The notes: generated by a model not told the origin, from the letters alone. A DNA stretch of 64,000 bases from JBEKTW01 sp049515655 (GCA_049515655.1 JBEKTW010000021.1:1-64000), one strand, 5' to 3'; numbered from the stretch's first letter, positions 52,201 through 60,924 are shown. Made by a program: numbers and translations.

Positions 52201-52236
52201 TTTTCAGCAATGAAGAAAATGCTCCTTTTGAAGTAA
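49204..52236 (+). CDS. secreted M1-family metalloaminopeptidase with T9SS tail
   Basis: 1010 residues with a signal peptide (LLSGTFLFLLVSFVAFAD). The gluzincin site is complete: HEFAHEWWG (H317, E318, H321) with the third zinc ligand E340 in WIHEGLAT, 18 residues after H321. The exopeptidase motif is YWGMEHQTIIAYG, a variant of GAMEN. The N-terminal beta domain starts YDVKFYYLNLKIDPSTRSISG. After the peptidase come an Ig-like unit (about 545-640), the SKDWNIISVPLK module also present in the gene at 45315, and a T9SS tail (ALEQNFPNPFNPVTIVNY to MKKMLLLK). It probably trims peptides outside the cell. Confidence 0.92.
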   Translation: MNRLLSGTFLFLLVSFVAFADSGGVLIREQAAYDVKFYYLNLKIDPSTRSISGFAGVRAVTQDTLSQFVLDLNSNFIVDSMKWKSTNDTGLSFQRIGGRIWAVLPHTVGAGDTVVVETYYHGQPKVSTDPPWDDGFVWSTSAGAKPWDGVACEMEGGDAWWPCKDHPSDEPDSVSLSFRVPSDLVCVSNGKLVDTVSNLDGTKTYKWFVSTPINNYDVTFYLGDYVRIPVSYTSVTGDTVPSEYWFLTGSVDTARAYIPLFLRDVRFLEEKCGPFPFRADKYGIAEAPYWGMEHQTIIAYGNNFHFNSYGFDYIHLHEFAHEWWGNLVTAKDWSDVWIHEGLATYMEALYAEYLHGAQSYRNYMAGLTYFSNSQPVAPRAALTASQAFSTNDVYYKAAWIVHTLRYLLGDSTFFTLLHRWAYPDTAMERVTDGRQCRLATTDDFLQIAEEVSGTTLDWFFEAYFRQAALPMLHSGIINDTLYLRWTVQNDIPFPMPVEVNMGGTIVRVNISDGSGKIAIPAGVTPQVDPNNRILKNTSSFLTGSVAYIDFPGVNVGATATDSVTIMNESEGTLNITSVSSDSADFRILPPMATVGPWTSQKFYIAFSPAAVRTTSGYALFSYNSTDPPYRVFLSGSGLMPRSTFSVSKDWNIISVPLKQNDPRRSMLFPTAISTAYLFNSGSGYVSTDSLESGRGYWLKFDSDQSISLSGLPRYALAIDVKARWNIVGSISKGIPSSSVVSVGTSIRSSFFGYHHGYFIADTIQPGKGYWVKVTSDGQLYEDSSFSSSMRASGLFKENPGTDRIIIRDNSGNEQTLYFGKVSTDKPDVGEYEMPPAAPSGLFDARFASNRLFEVVEYGQLKEFPILISSAAYPITIRWEQQSPLQAMLRVGTKEIPLTADGVTSVGDAKAQIALVVNGISEVPKVFALEQNFPNPFNPVTIVNYQLPSDNYVSLKIYSVLGQEVMTLVNGMQEAGYRSVSFDGSNLPSGVYFYRLTAGSFSAMKKMLLLK

Positions 52237-52238
52237 TA

Positions 52239-55200
52239 TTGTGCCCAGTCGTGTTCGTGCCCCAAGATCTTGTCACCCCGCAACGACGTAACAACTGCTT
52301 AGTATTTGCTGCCCATTTGGTGTCAGCAGTACTGTTCCCATTCATTCTCCTTGCACAGCCGCCCGACATCAGATTTGAGCACATCTCTACTGAGCATGGC
52401 CTATCTCATAGTTCTGTCACTGGAATTATCCAAGACAGGCGGGGATTTATCTGGGTAAGTACCGGCGACGGGCTTAATCGGTACGACGGGTATTCTTGCA
52501 GGGTTTTCAGACATGATCCAGCGGACACGACGTCCCTTTCCGTCAATTGGACAAGCTCAATCCTCGAAGATGAGAACGGCATTATCTGGTTGGGCACGAA
52601 CGGCGGCGGACTGGTTCGATTCGATCCCTCAACGGAAAAATTTGAACAATTCCGGCATGACTCCACAGACGCTCATTCCCTCAGCACGGACTTTGTCACT
52701 GTCGAATTTGAAGACCATGAGGGAATGCTATGGTTAGCAACCCAAAATGGGTTGAACGTTTTCGACAGGAAAACCGGGAAAACGGTACATTACTTCCACG
52801 AAACTGCCGATCCACACAGTATCAGTTCGAACTGGGTGACCTGTCTGACATTGATGAGAGATGGCGCAGTGTGGGCTGGAACAATAGATGCACTAAACGT
52901 TTTCGAACCGGCCACAAAAACGTTCACGCGATTTCTCCCGGACCCCAAGAGTCACAGGAGTCTAAGCAGCGGCAACATCAATGCAATCTACGAAGATAGA
53001 TCCGGCACCGTCTGGATAGCAACATACGGAGGAGGACTCGACAGACTCAACCGTGCAACCGGCACTTTCAGACACTACAGACATCATTCCAGCAACCCGA
53101 ATAGCCTCGCGAACGATATTGTCTATACCATCTTCGAAGATGATGCCGGGTACCTGTGGCTCGGGACACGAGACGGCTTGGATGTTTTCGATAAGAACAC
53201 AGAGACATTCCACCATTTCCGCAACGAACCCAAAAACCCAACGAGTCTGAGCAACAACAACGTTAGCGCGATCTATCGTGACAGGTCGGGCACAATTTGG
53301 GTCGGTACGTATGGGGGGGGCATTAATAAAGTTATAACTGAGAGGAAGAAATTCAAGCATTACAAGAATATTCCCGGTGACCGCAATAGTCTGAGCAATG
53401 ATTTTGTATTTCCTATCGTCGAGGACCGACATGGCTTCATTTGGATTGGCACGCTGGGTGGCGGGTTAACAAAATTCGACCGAGCCAGGCAGCAATTCAC
53501 ACATTACATCAACAAGACCGGAGATCAATTCAGCATCAGCCACAACGACGTGAGGGCAATTTGTGAAGACTCGACCGGTGTGTTGTGGATCGGAACGCAC
53601 GGTGGCGGGTTGAACAGGTTTAATCCGCGGACACAACGTTTTACTCGTTTCCGGCATTCTGTTTCCTCAGCTACAAGCCTCAGCAACGATTTCATTCTAT
53701 CATTATCTCTTGACAAAGGCGGGGCGCTTTGGATCGGCACTGCAGAAGCCGGACTGGAGAAATTCGACCCATCGACTGGAGTATTTACCCATCATCCGCA
53801 TGATCCATCGAACCTGAACAGCATAAGCGACATGAGAATCAATTTGATTTACCGGGATAGGTCGGGCATATTATGGGTGGGAACCCACGACGGCGGTTTG
53901 GACAGGTTCGACCCGACGACCTCAAAAGTTACAAGTTTCAAGAATGAACCGTCAAATCCTCATAGTCTGAGTAACAACGACGTCAGGAGTGTTTATGAGG
54001 ATGCATCCGGCACACTGTGGGTCGGAACATTTGGGGGGGGACTCAACAAATTCAGTCGTACTGCTCAGCACTTTGTCCACGTATCAGAAACTGACGGATT
54101 GCCCAGTAATGAGGTGTATGGTATTCTGGAAGACGAGCAGGGACACCTCTGGGTAAGTACCAACAAGGGCATTGCACGGTACGATCCGCGTGCAAATCTT
54201 TTTCGGAACTACACTGTGGCTGACGGTTTACAGAGCGACGAATTCAATTCCAATTCCTGCACCCGCACGAGAGACGGAACGATGCTTTTCGGGGGTGTGA
54301 ACGGTTTCAATGTTTTCCATCCATTGGAATTGAAAGATAACCCACATGTTCCGGCGGTTGTTCTTACTGATTTCAAAGTGTTCGGAAAACCTGTTAAACT
54401 GGATACGGCGATTTCGGAGATTCGTCACATCACGCTGCAATACTGGGAAGACCTCATTTCCTTTGAATTTGCGGCACTCGATTATATCGATCCATTGAGG
54501 AACCGGTATGCTCACAAACTCGATGGGTTTGACCGCGAGTGGATCGACAATGGGACAAGGCGCTATATCAATTACACTCATCTTGACCCTGGAGAGTACG
54601 TGCTTCGTGTAAAAGGGTCGAACAATGACGGTGTTTGGAACGATGTGGGGTGTTCAGTCAGGATTACTATCGAGCCGCCGTTCTGGCAGCGATGGTGGTT
54701 CGGCACGCTGGTCGTTGTTCTTTTCATCGTCTCTGTCGGCGGTGTAGTTCGGTACGTTTCCACACGAAAGCTCCAACGACAAGTCCGACAGCTTGAAAAG
54801 CAACGAGCCCTGCAATGCGAACGCGACCGTATTTCCAGGGATCTGCACGACCATGTTGGAGCTCAGTTAGCGAATGTCATTACCGGTCTGAATATCGTGC
54901 GGAAGTATACCAAGACTGTCGACTCGAAAACAAAACGGTTGCTCAATTCTCTTGAAATCGATGCTCGCCTTATGATGAGCCAGCTTCGTGAAACAATCTG
55001 GGCTCTCAATTCAAGCGCAATGGAACTCACAAAATTCACAGCAGAGCTTGAACGCTATGCAAAGAGCCAGCTGAAGTATCATCGAATGACAAAGATCCAC
55101 TTCGCTGCCCAGGTCGACGCCTCGCACACTCTCTCTCCTGCCCACGCGCTGAACTTATTCCGCATTGCCCAAGAAGCATTGACAAACAGCTTTAGGCATG

Positions 55201-55448
55201 CCAAGGCCAAGAATATTTCTATTTCCCTCTCGGTGACATCATCAAAGTATTTGCTGCTTACCATTTTCGACGACGGCAAAGGATTTGAGAAGACAGCTTG
55301 CGATGAACAAATGGGGCATGGATTAGCAAACATGGAACAGCGCACCGCCGATCTTGGCGGCGTATTCAGGTGTGAATCGGCCCCATCGCACGGAACAACC
55401 ATTGAGGTGCAGATTCCTCTTCTGGACGACAAGAATAATAACGCATGA
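52239..55448 (+). CDS. two-component propeller histidine kinase
   Basis: About 1069 residues; the start is uncertain (TTG at 52239 or a later GTG/TTG) because no ribosome binding site is clear. A signal-like hydrophobic stretch (about 26-39) is followed by 12-14 Reg_prop beta-propeller repeats. These are variants of NSLSNDFV, IVEDRHGFIWIGTLGGGL and FDRA. A Y_Y_Y domain (about 735-800) and one membrane helix (about 808-828) come next. The cytoplasmic HisKA_3 region DRISRDLHDHVGAQLANV holds the likely phospho-accepting His at about 870. The ATPase domain has NSFRHAKAKN, DDGKGF and GHGLANMEQR. Periplasmic propellers of this kind often sense glycans. The partner regulator follows. Confidence 0.92.
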   Translation: MCPVVFVPQDLVTPQRRNNCLVFAAHLVSAVLFPFILLAQPPDIRFEHISTEHGLSHSSVTGIIQDRRGFIWVSTGDGLNRYDGYSCRVFRHDPADTTSLSVNWTSSILEDENGIIWLGTNGGGLVRFDPSTEKFEQFRHDSTDAHSLSTDFVTVEFEDHEGMLWLATQNGLNVFDRKTGKTVHYFHETADPHSISSNWVTCLTLMRDGAVWAGTIDALNVFEPATKTFTRFLPDPKSHRSLSSGNINAIYEDRSGTVWIATYGGGLDRLNRATGTFRHYRHHSSNPNSLANDIVYTIFEDDAGYLWLGTRDGLDVFDKNTETFHHFRNEPKNPTSLSNNNVSAIYRDRSGTIWVGTYGGGINKVITERKKFKHYKNIPGDRNSLSNDFVFPIVEDRHGFIWIGTLGGGLTKFDRARQQFTHYINKTGDQFSISHNDVRAICEDSTGVLWIGTHGGGLNRFNPRTQRFTRFRHSVSSATSLSNDFILSLSLDKGGALWIGTAEAGLEKFDPSTGVFTHHPHDPSNLNSISDMRINLIYRDRSGILWVGTHDGGLDRFDPTTSKVTSFKNEPSNPHSLSNNDVRSVYEDASGTLWVGTFGGGLNKFSRTAQHFVHVSETDGLPSNEVYGILEDEQGHLWVSTNKGIARYDPRANLFRNYTVADGLQSDEFNSNSCTRTRDGTMLFGGVNGFNVFHPLELKDNPHVPAVVLTDFKVFGKPVKLDTAISEIRHITLQYWEDLISFEFAALDYIDPLRNRYAHKLDGFDREWIDNGTRRYINYTHLDPGEYVLRVKGSNNDGVWNDVGCSVRITIEPPFWQRWWFGTLVVVLFIVSVGGVVRYVSTRKLQRQVRQLEKQRALQCERDRISRDLHDHVGAQLANVITGLNIVRKYTKTVDSKTKRLLNSLEIDARLMMSQLRETIWALNSSAMELTKFTAELERYAKSQLKYHRMTKIHFAAQVDASHTLSPAHALNLFRIAQEALTNSFRHAKAKNISISLSVTSSKYLLLTIFDDGKGFEKTACDEQMGHGLANMEQRTADLGGVFRCESAPSHGTTIEVQIPLLDDKNNNA

Positions 55449-55515
55449 GCATTCCGAGAAAATACCGCAAATGGGGGATTGCAATTCACAGACTAAGCGA
55501 ATAACTTTTGTCAAC

Positions 55516-56199
55516 ATGAAGATACGGTGTGCCATAGTCGAAGATAACGCATCCTTCCGCAAGCGTTTTAGCGAACTGCTTTCTCTTTCGGAGGACATCA
55601 AACTCGTTGGCTCTTATGCAACCGGGGAAGCCGCCATACACGGGGTGAAGAAACTGCCGCCCAGCAAAACACCTCATATCGTCTTAATGGATATCGAATT
55701 GCCTAAAATGTCGGGCATCGAGACAACGGAAGCAATAAAAGAAATCTTTCCTGAAATCGAGATCATGATGCTAACAGTTTTTGAAGATGAAACCAAAATA
55801 TTTGACTCCATCCGCGCCGGCGCTTCAGGATACTTTCTCAAAGATGATTCGACTGATGAAATTATTAACGCCGTCAAAGAGCTGTTTCGGGGGGGCGCCC
55901 CAATGTCGCAGGCGATTGCCCGCAAAGTTTTGTCATTCATTCAGCACAAACCGACTTCCGGTGAGCAACAGAAGGGCGGCCAGTCTCAGTTGAATGAGCC
56001 GGCGCAATTCTCGTTGACCGACCGTGAAATTGAGCTACTGCACGGATTGGTCGCGGGAGAAACGTACACCGCGCTAGCAAAGCGCCTGTTTATCAGCCCG
56101 CACACGGTCAGAACGCATATCAAGAACATCTACAAGAAACTGCACGTCCACTCGCGAGCAACCGCCGTCAGAACGGCAATCGAGCGTAATCTTATCTAG
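55516..56199 (+). CDS. NarL/LuxR-type response regulator
   Basis: 227 residues from the ATG at 55516 (MKIRCAIVEDNASFRKRF); the longer upstream frame overlaps the kinase gene. The receiver domain (1 to about 120) has the acidic pair ED near the start, the phosphorylation aspartate D59 in VLMDIELPKMSG, and the T/K switch residues (MLTVFEDE, YFLKDDST). The C-terminal LuxR helix-turn-helix (about 160-225) reads LTDREIELLHGLVAGETYTA and ISPHTVRTHIKNIYKKLHVH. It pairs with the HisKA_3 kinase just upstream, which matches the usual HisKA_3-NarL pairing. Confidence 0.93.
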   Translation: MKIRCAIVEDNASFRKRFSELLSLSEDIKLVGSYATGEAAIHGVKKLPPSKTPHIVLMDIELPKMSGIETTEAIKEIFPEIEIMMLTVFEDETKIFDSIRAGASGYFLKDDSTDEIINAVKELFRGGAPMSQAIARKVLSFIQHKPTSGEQQKGGQSQLNEPAQFSLTDREIELLHGLVAGETYTALAKRLFISPHTVRTHIKNIYKKLHVHSRATAVRTAIERNLI

Positions 56200-56261
56200 T
56201 TCCATTCCGCTAACTCATCTCAGGGCATTGCCGCAAACCTCAATATACCGCATTTGAGGTA

Positions 56262-56289
56262 TTGACTCGGCTGCCAAAACGTGTAGATT
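56262..56289 (+). promoter_or_regulatory. sigma70-like promoter candidate
   Basis: TTGACT (56262-56267), a 16-base spacer and TAGATT (56284-56289), 58 bases before the ATG at 56348. The hexamers and the distance to the start codon are the same as at 14639-14667. Confidence 0.38.
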
Positions 56290-56347
56290 TGGTTCTGAGA
56301 GAAACCAAGTTCTCATTGCCAAATTCAAACATTTTAGGGGAAAAACC

Positions 56348-58444
56348 ATGAAATTCAAAAAGGGTACCATTTTGTGTATTGCGAGTCTTTGCTTGTTCTT
56401 GTCATTGCGTGGGTCGAGTATTGCGCAGCCTGAGTGGAAATGGCAAAATCCTATACCCGCAGGCAACACCCTGGGAGCGGTGGCTTTCAAGGCCACTACG
56501 GGTGCGGCTGTTGGACAGGCCGGGACGATTCTCCATAGTTTGGACACCGGGGCAACATGGGCGGTGCAGGCAAGCGGGACAAACCTCACGCTCTACGGCA
56601 TTAATTTTGTCGATGCCAATACCGTAATCGCCGTAGGGGACAGCGGTGTCATTCTTAGGTCTTCGGACGGCGGATCCACGTGGAGCACTATTGCCAGCGG
56701 AACGACAAATGCACTCAAATCCGTTTCTTTTGGCAGTTCAACAGTCGGCGTGGCTGCAGGTGGGGGCGGAACGATCCTGCAAACGACTGACGGCGGCGCA
56801 ACTTGGTCCGTGACACATTCAACTGGTGACGCCCTGTATGGTATTTTCATGGCAAACGCGACGACTGGCTTCGCCGTTGGAGGATGGAAAAACCTGTATG
56901 GTAGTGCCGGTGATATTTTGAAAACAACAGATGGAGGAGCGACATGGGCAAAACTGACGGTGTCATCGTTGACCGTTCCTCTCTATGCAGCTTATTTCAA
57001 AGATGCCAATTCGGGATTCGTCGTTGGGTACTATGGCAAGGTCATGAAAACAACGGATGGAGGCACCAATTGGGCGACCATTTCAGCCTTCTCTTCCGAC
57101 GACCTCCATGCTGTGTCCTTCTGGGATGCAAACAACGGATGCACCTCGGGCAACGAAGGAATCTTCCTTACAACAGACGGGGGCAGTAGTTGGTCAAAAA
57201 AGTCGAAAGTGACCAGCACGGGCATTTCTTTCCCGACCTCAAGCGTTGGAATAAGCGTGGGAAACACCGGGACAATTCTCCGGTGCACAAACAGCGGCGT
57301 GACATGGACAGACATAGCTCATCGCGGACCGAACGAGCTGTTGACCTCGGTTTACTCATTTGACAACGACACTGCGGTGGCAGTCGGATACGGTGGCGGA
57401 ATCTTCCGTACAACAAACAGCGGCTCGAGCTGGAAACAAATCTACACGGGGAAGACGATACCACTCATGACCGTATCCTTTCTCAATAGTTCGGTTGGAT
57501 TCGCAGCGGGAGCTTGGGGAACAATCGCCAAGACAACCGATGGCGGCCTCTCGTGGGCATATACATTATTTGTCACGGGTGATTTCATTTATGCTGTCCA
57601 CCTCATCGATGCGAACACCGCTGTGACACTGGGCGCAGATGGCATTTATCGAACAACAGACGGTGGAACAAACTGGTCAAAAGTGTCCGGAGTTAGCACT
57701 CAGTCAGTCTATTTCTTTGACGCAAACAATGGAGTGGCAATTGCAGGAAGCAAAAAGGTTCTTAAGACAACTAACGGCGGGGCGACCTGGGACTCGTTGA
57801 GTCGTGTAGCTCATAACCTCAACAGCGTTGCTTTCGGCAGCTCTCTCGTGGGTGCGATTGCAGCAGAGAATGAGATTGCACGCACGACCGACGGCGGAAC
57901 GACATGGACCGCCTCGGTTGTTGACCTGCAGAAGAATTTCATGTCCGTCTTCTTCAGCAATGCAAACAATGCGACTATTGTCGGATTCGCCGGCATCATC
58001 TACCGGACAACCGACGGCGGGGCGACGTGGGTACAACAGACAAGCCCGACACACAATGACCTTTACTCGGTGTATTTCACGGACGTTAACAATGGAACAA
58101 TCGTCGGAGACGGCGGAACGATTCTTCGCACAACTAACGGCGGAGTAACGTGGGTAACGGATCAACGAACTGCGCCAAACCTATATACCTTGTCGCAGAA
58201 CTATCCCAATCCGTTCAACCCTACAACAACGATAAGGTTCAGCGTGGATAAGCGCGAACAAGCGACGGTTATCGTTTATGACATCCTCGGTCGAGAAGTC
58301 GCCCGATTGTTCGACGGGATAGCTCAACCGGGACACGATTATCAGGTGATAGTCAGTAGCCAAATGCTTAGCAGTGGCGTGTACTTTTACCGGATGGTGA
58401 CATCCAGTCGTTCTGAAGTCAAAAGAATGGTGCTGATGAAATAG
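56348..58444 (+). CDS. secreted YCF48/BNR-repeat protein with T9SS tail
   Basis: 698 residues. Signal peptide (about 8-27), then some 13 repeats of about 42-45 residues with the pattern GxxGTILxTTDGGATW, typical of YCF48-like/BNR beta-propellers (for example AVGDSGVILRSSDGGSTW and VVGYYGKVMKTTDGGTNW). The C-terminal T9SS tail has LSQNYPNPFNPTTTIRF, YDILGREVARLFDG and a final VKRMVLMK. It is predicted to be exported and perhaps surface-anchored. Ligand binding or a structural role is likely, but no enzyme activity is visible. It follows the kinase/regulator pair and has its own promoter candidate. Confidence 0.88.
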   Translation: MKFKKGTILCIASLCLFLSLRGSSIAQPEWKWQNPIPAGNTLGAVAFKATTGAAVGQAGTILHSLDTGATWAVQASGTNLTLYGINFVDANTVIAVGDSGVILRSSDGGSTWSTIASGTTNALKSVSFGSSTVGVAAGGGGTILQTTDGGATWSVTHSTGDALYGIFMANATTGFAVGGWKNLYGSAGDILKTTDGGATWAKLTVSSLTVPLYAAYFKDANSGFVVGYYGKVMKTTDGGTNWATISAFSSDDLHAVSFWDANNGCTSGNEGIFLTTDGGSSWSKKSKVTSTGISFPTSSVGISVGNTGTILRCTNSGVTWTDIAHRGPNELLTSVYSFDNDTAVAVGYGGGIFRTTNSGSSWKQIYTGKTIPLMTVSFLNSSVGFAAGAWGTIAKTTDGGLSWAYTLFVTGDFIYAVHLIDANTAVTLGADGIYRTTDGGTNWSKVSGVSTQSVYFFDANNGVAIAGSKKVLKTTNGGATWDSLSRVAHNLNSVAFGSSLVGAIAAENEIARTTDGGTTWTASVVDLQKNFMSVFFSNANNATIVGFAGIIYRTTDGGATWVQQTSPTHNDLYSVYFTDVNNGTIVGDGGTILRTTNGGVTWVTDQRTAPNLYTLSQNYPNPFNPTTTIRFSVDKREQATVIVYDILGREVARLFDGIAQPGHDYQVIVSSQMLSSGVYFYRMVTSSRSEVKRMVLMK

Positions 58445-58454
58445 CAAGCCGCGT

Positions 58455-59633
58455 TCACGCCAGGCCCGACAGCGCCCCGCGCAATGCTTTGGCGGTTTCC
58501 TCAATATGCTGTTCCTGAACAATGAGGGGGGGCAGGAATCGTAGAACGGTCTGGTCGGTGCCGTTGATCAGAATTCCTTTCTCGCGCATTGCGACGACAA
58601 CGGGCTCGGCGTCCCGGTCGAGTTCCATTCCCAGCATCAAGCCGAATCCGCGCACTTCTTTCACAACGGAAGAAAACTCTTTCTTCAGTTGAAGGAGCTT
58701 GGATTTCAGCGATTGACCCATGACCTCAGCCTGTTGTATCAACCCCTTCTCCAGAATCTCCTGAAGCACGGCGACACCGGCGGCACACGCGACCGGGTTA
58801 CCTCCGAATGTCGTGCCGTGGAGGCCGGGTTCTAGCACCGCCGCGACTTTTTCATTTCCGAGGATCGCTCCCAGCGGAAGTCCGCCGCCGATCGGTTTAG
58901 CGACCACGACAATGTCCGGCTGAATGTTAAAATGCTGGAAGCCGAAAAACTTTCCGGTGCGTCCGATGCCGGATTGAATCTCATCGGCAACGACGAGAAA
59001 ATCGAATTTCGATTTCAGGTTTCTGATCTCATTAACGAATTCCGGAGTCACGGGGCGAATTCCCCCCTCGCCCTGTATAAATTCCAGGACGACACCGAGT
59101 GTGTGCTCATTCACCGAGCGACGAAGCTCGTCGATATCATTAAAGGTAACGGTGCGAAACCCGTCAAGGAATGGTTCAAACCCGTTCCGGTATTTTGGCC
59201 GGTCCATCATCGACAGAGCGCCCATGGTTCGCCCGTGAAATGCATTCGTGAACGAAACGATCTCGCGTCTACCTCTCGTTGAACCCCATTTCCGGCAAAC
59301 CTTGATGGCTCCTTCAATTGCTTCCGTACCGCTGTTGGAAAAGAAGACCTTTGAGAAGCCGGACTGTGTCACGAGTAATTCACCCAATTGGAGCTGGGGC
59401 TCCTGCAGGTAATAATTGGAGACGTGCAGATATCTGCGCGCTTGTTCCTCAATTGCCCGGAGAACCCGCGGATGCGCGTATCCCAGCGCATTTACTGCAA
59501 GACCCGAAAACATATCGAGATAATGTTTCCCGTCCTTCGAAAAGAGGTACATTCCCTCCCCCCGGTCGATTTCGAGCGGAATTCTTTTATAGGTGTGGAA
59601 GAAATAGGTCGATTCACGATCCATGGCTTTCAT
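58455..59633 (-). CDS. argD: acetylornithine aminotransferase
   Basis: About 392 residues from the ATG at 59633 (MKAMDRESTYFFHTYKRIPL); the frame could start at 59711 but that part overlaps the operator. It is a class III PLP enzyme: FFSNSGTEAIEGAIKVCRKW, FTNAFHGRTMGALSM, VVADEIQSGIGRTGKFFGFQ and VAKPIGGGLPLGAILGN with the PLP lysine, then HGTTFGGNPVACAAGVAV. It converts N-acetylglutamate semialdehyde to N-acetylornithine. It is divergent from argC, with paired ARG-box-like sites just upstream. Related omega-aminotransferases look alike, but the arginine context makes ArgD the best call. Confidence 0.9.
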   Translation of the reverse strand: MKAMDRESTYFFHTYKRIPLEIDRGEGMYLFSKDGKHYLDMFSGLAVNALGYAHPRVLRAIEEQARRYLHVSNYYLQEPQLQLGELLVTQSGFSKVFFSNSGTEAIEGAIKVCRKWGSTRGRREIVSFTNAFHGRTMGALSMMDRPKYRNGFEPFLDGFRTVTFNDIDELRRSVNEHTLGVVLEFIQGEGGIRPVTPEFVNEIRNLKSKFDFLVVADEIQSGIGRTGKFFGFQHFNIQPDIVVVAKPIGGGLPLGAILGNEKVAAVLEPGLHGTTFGGNPVACAAGVAVLQEILEKGLIQQAEVMGQSLKSKLLQLKKEFSSVVKEVRGFGLMLGMELDRDAEPVVVAMREKGILINGTDQTVLRFLPPLIVQEQHIEETAKALRGALSGLA

Positions 59634-59675
59634 AGGGCAGCTCTCGCAATACTGGAAAAATGTTCGAAAAAGGAC

Positions 59676-59711
59676 TTGCATAATAATACATAAAATTGTA
59701 TATTTATGCAA
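59676..59711. promoter_or_regulatory. double ARG-box-like operator upstream of argD
   Basis: TTGCATAATAATACAT (59676-59691) and TTGTATATTTATGCAA (59696-59711) both fit the relaxed ARG-box pattern TGNAT-four A/T-ATNCA. Their centres are 20 bases apart, close to the spacing of paired ArgR sites in other bacteria. They lie 43-78 bases before the argD start. An argR gene is in this cluster (63543). Confidence 0.65.
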
Positions 59712-59728
59712 CTCGATTCTAGTATCGT

Positions 59729-59782
59729 GTCACTCAAATAGTTTTAATAAGTCCTTGGATCGTTATGTCACTCGTTACCCTC
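59729..59782 (-). repeat. 54-base repeat shared with 34934-34987, copy 2
   Basis: Reverse complement of 34934-34987 with 48 of 54 matches. It sits between the ARG boxes and the nested palindromic repeat, in the same orientation toward argD as copy 1 has toward the DUF2779 gene. Confidence 0.7.
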
Positions 59783-59897
59783 TCCCCTTCAATTCCCCTC
59801 TCCACTCCTGAGCGAAGTCGAAGGACGGGAGAGGGGAAAGGGGTGAGGGTTCAAAGCCACAAGAGTTAATCAAACTATTCCCGAGACAGGACACTAG
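59778..59897. repeat. nested palindromic repeat, copy 2
   Basis: Three palindromes inside one another: ACCCTCTCCCCTT/AAGGGGTGAGGGT (59778-59790 with about 59836-59848), TTCCCCTCTCC/GGAGAGGGGAA (59793-59803 with 59828-59838), and the CTCCTGAGCGAAGTCGAAGG module at the centre. The tail ends GAGACAGGACACTAG at 59897. The same order is found at 129-240. This copy lies 14 bases before the argC start. Confidence 0.85.
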
Positions 59898-59910
59898 CAC
59901 AATACTCAAA

Positions 59911-60924
59911 ATGATCAGATCGACCATCATCGGGGCATCCGGATATGCGGGCGCCGAACTCCTTCGCATCCTTTCCCTGCGGAACGACGTCAGCGTGGAA
60001 AAAGTCGTTGCTGGCGCTGCCGCCGGGAAAAAGGTCGAGGACCTCTATCCCGCCTTTGCCGGCAGGGTGGACCTGGAGTTTGAGTCGTTCGAATCCAACC
60101 ATTTCGACGAGATCGACGTTGCCTTCGTCGCTCTGCCCTCGGGTGAATCGATGAAGGTGGTTCCGCATCTCCTGCAGTCGGCCAAGCGCGTGATCGACCT
60201 CAGCGGGGATTTTCGACTCTCTTCCGCGGAACTCTATGAACAATTTTACAAACATTCTCATGTCGCCCCGGCATTATTGAGCGAGGCGGTGTACGGGCTC
60301 CCCGAGCTCAACCACGACCTTATCGCGAAAGCCGCCCTGGTCGCGAATCCCGGCTGCTATCCGACAAGCGCCATCCTCGCGCTTCTGCCGGCGCTAATGT
60401 CCAACGTGGTATCATCGAGAGGTATCGTCATCAATTCGCTCTCCGGCGTCTCGGGGGCGGGACGCAGCGCATCGGTCGAGCTCAGTTACACGGAAGTGAA
60501 CGAAAACATCCGAGCATATAAAATCAACAACCACCAGCACGTGCCGGAAATCCAATCCATTCTTGAGAAGGTGACGGGTCAGACGGTCACGTTCTCCTTC
60601 ATTCCCCACCTCGTTCCTTTGAACAGGGGAATCTATACGACGATTCATGCGGACCTGACATCCTCCGCTACGGAAAAAGATATCATGGGAATATACCGGA
60701 CATTCTACGGCAAGGCACCCTTCGTGCGGATCAAGCAGCAGGTTCCTCAAATCAAAGATGTAGTCTATACGAATTATTGTGATATCGGTATTGCAATCGA
60801 AAAGCGAACAAACAAACTGGTGATAATTTCGGTCATCGATAATCTTGTGAAAGGCGCGGCGGGACAGGCCGTACAGAACATGAATATCATGTTTGGGCTT
60901 CCGCAGGAACAAGGACTGTTGTAG
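59911..60924 (+). CDS. argC: N-acetyl-gamma-glutamyl-phosphate reductase
   Basis: 337 residues. It reduces N-acetylglutamyl phosphate to the semialdehyde with NADPH. Nucleotide-binding GASGYAGAELLRIL is at the N-terminus. The catalytic cysteine is in VANPGCYPTSAIL (about 147-159). LPSGES, GDFRL, YGLPEL and SGVSGAGRSAS are further family blocks. No ribosome binding site is visible because the palindromic repeat ends just before the ATG. It is first of the rightward argC-argJ-argB-argR group. Confidence 0.95.
   Translation: MIRSTIIGASGYAGAELLRILSLRNDVSVEKVVAGAAAGKKVEDLYPAFAGRVDLEFESFESNHFDEIDVAFVALPSGESMKVVPHLLQSAKRVIDLSGDFRLSSAELYEQFYKHSHVAPALLSEAVYGLPELNHDLIAKAALVANPGCYPTSAILALLPALMSNVVSSRGIVINSLSGVSGAGRSASVELSYTEVNENIRAYKINNHQHVPEIQSILEKVTGQTVTFSFIPHLVPLNRGIYTTIHADLTSSATEKDIMGIYRTFYGKAPFVRIKQQVPQIKDVVYTNYCDIGIAIEKRTNKLVIISVIDNLVKGAAGQAVQNMNIMFGLPQEQGLL

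Noticed and set aside
59634..59711. N-terminal extension of argD up to 59711
   Set aside because: It would translate through the ARG-box-like sites, has an atypical hydrophobic composition, and the family N-terminus begins near MDRESTYFFHTY.
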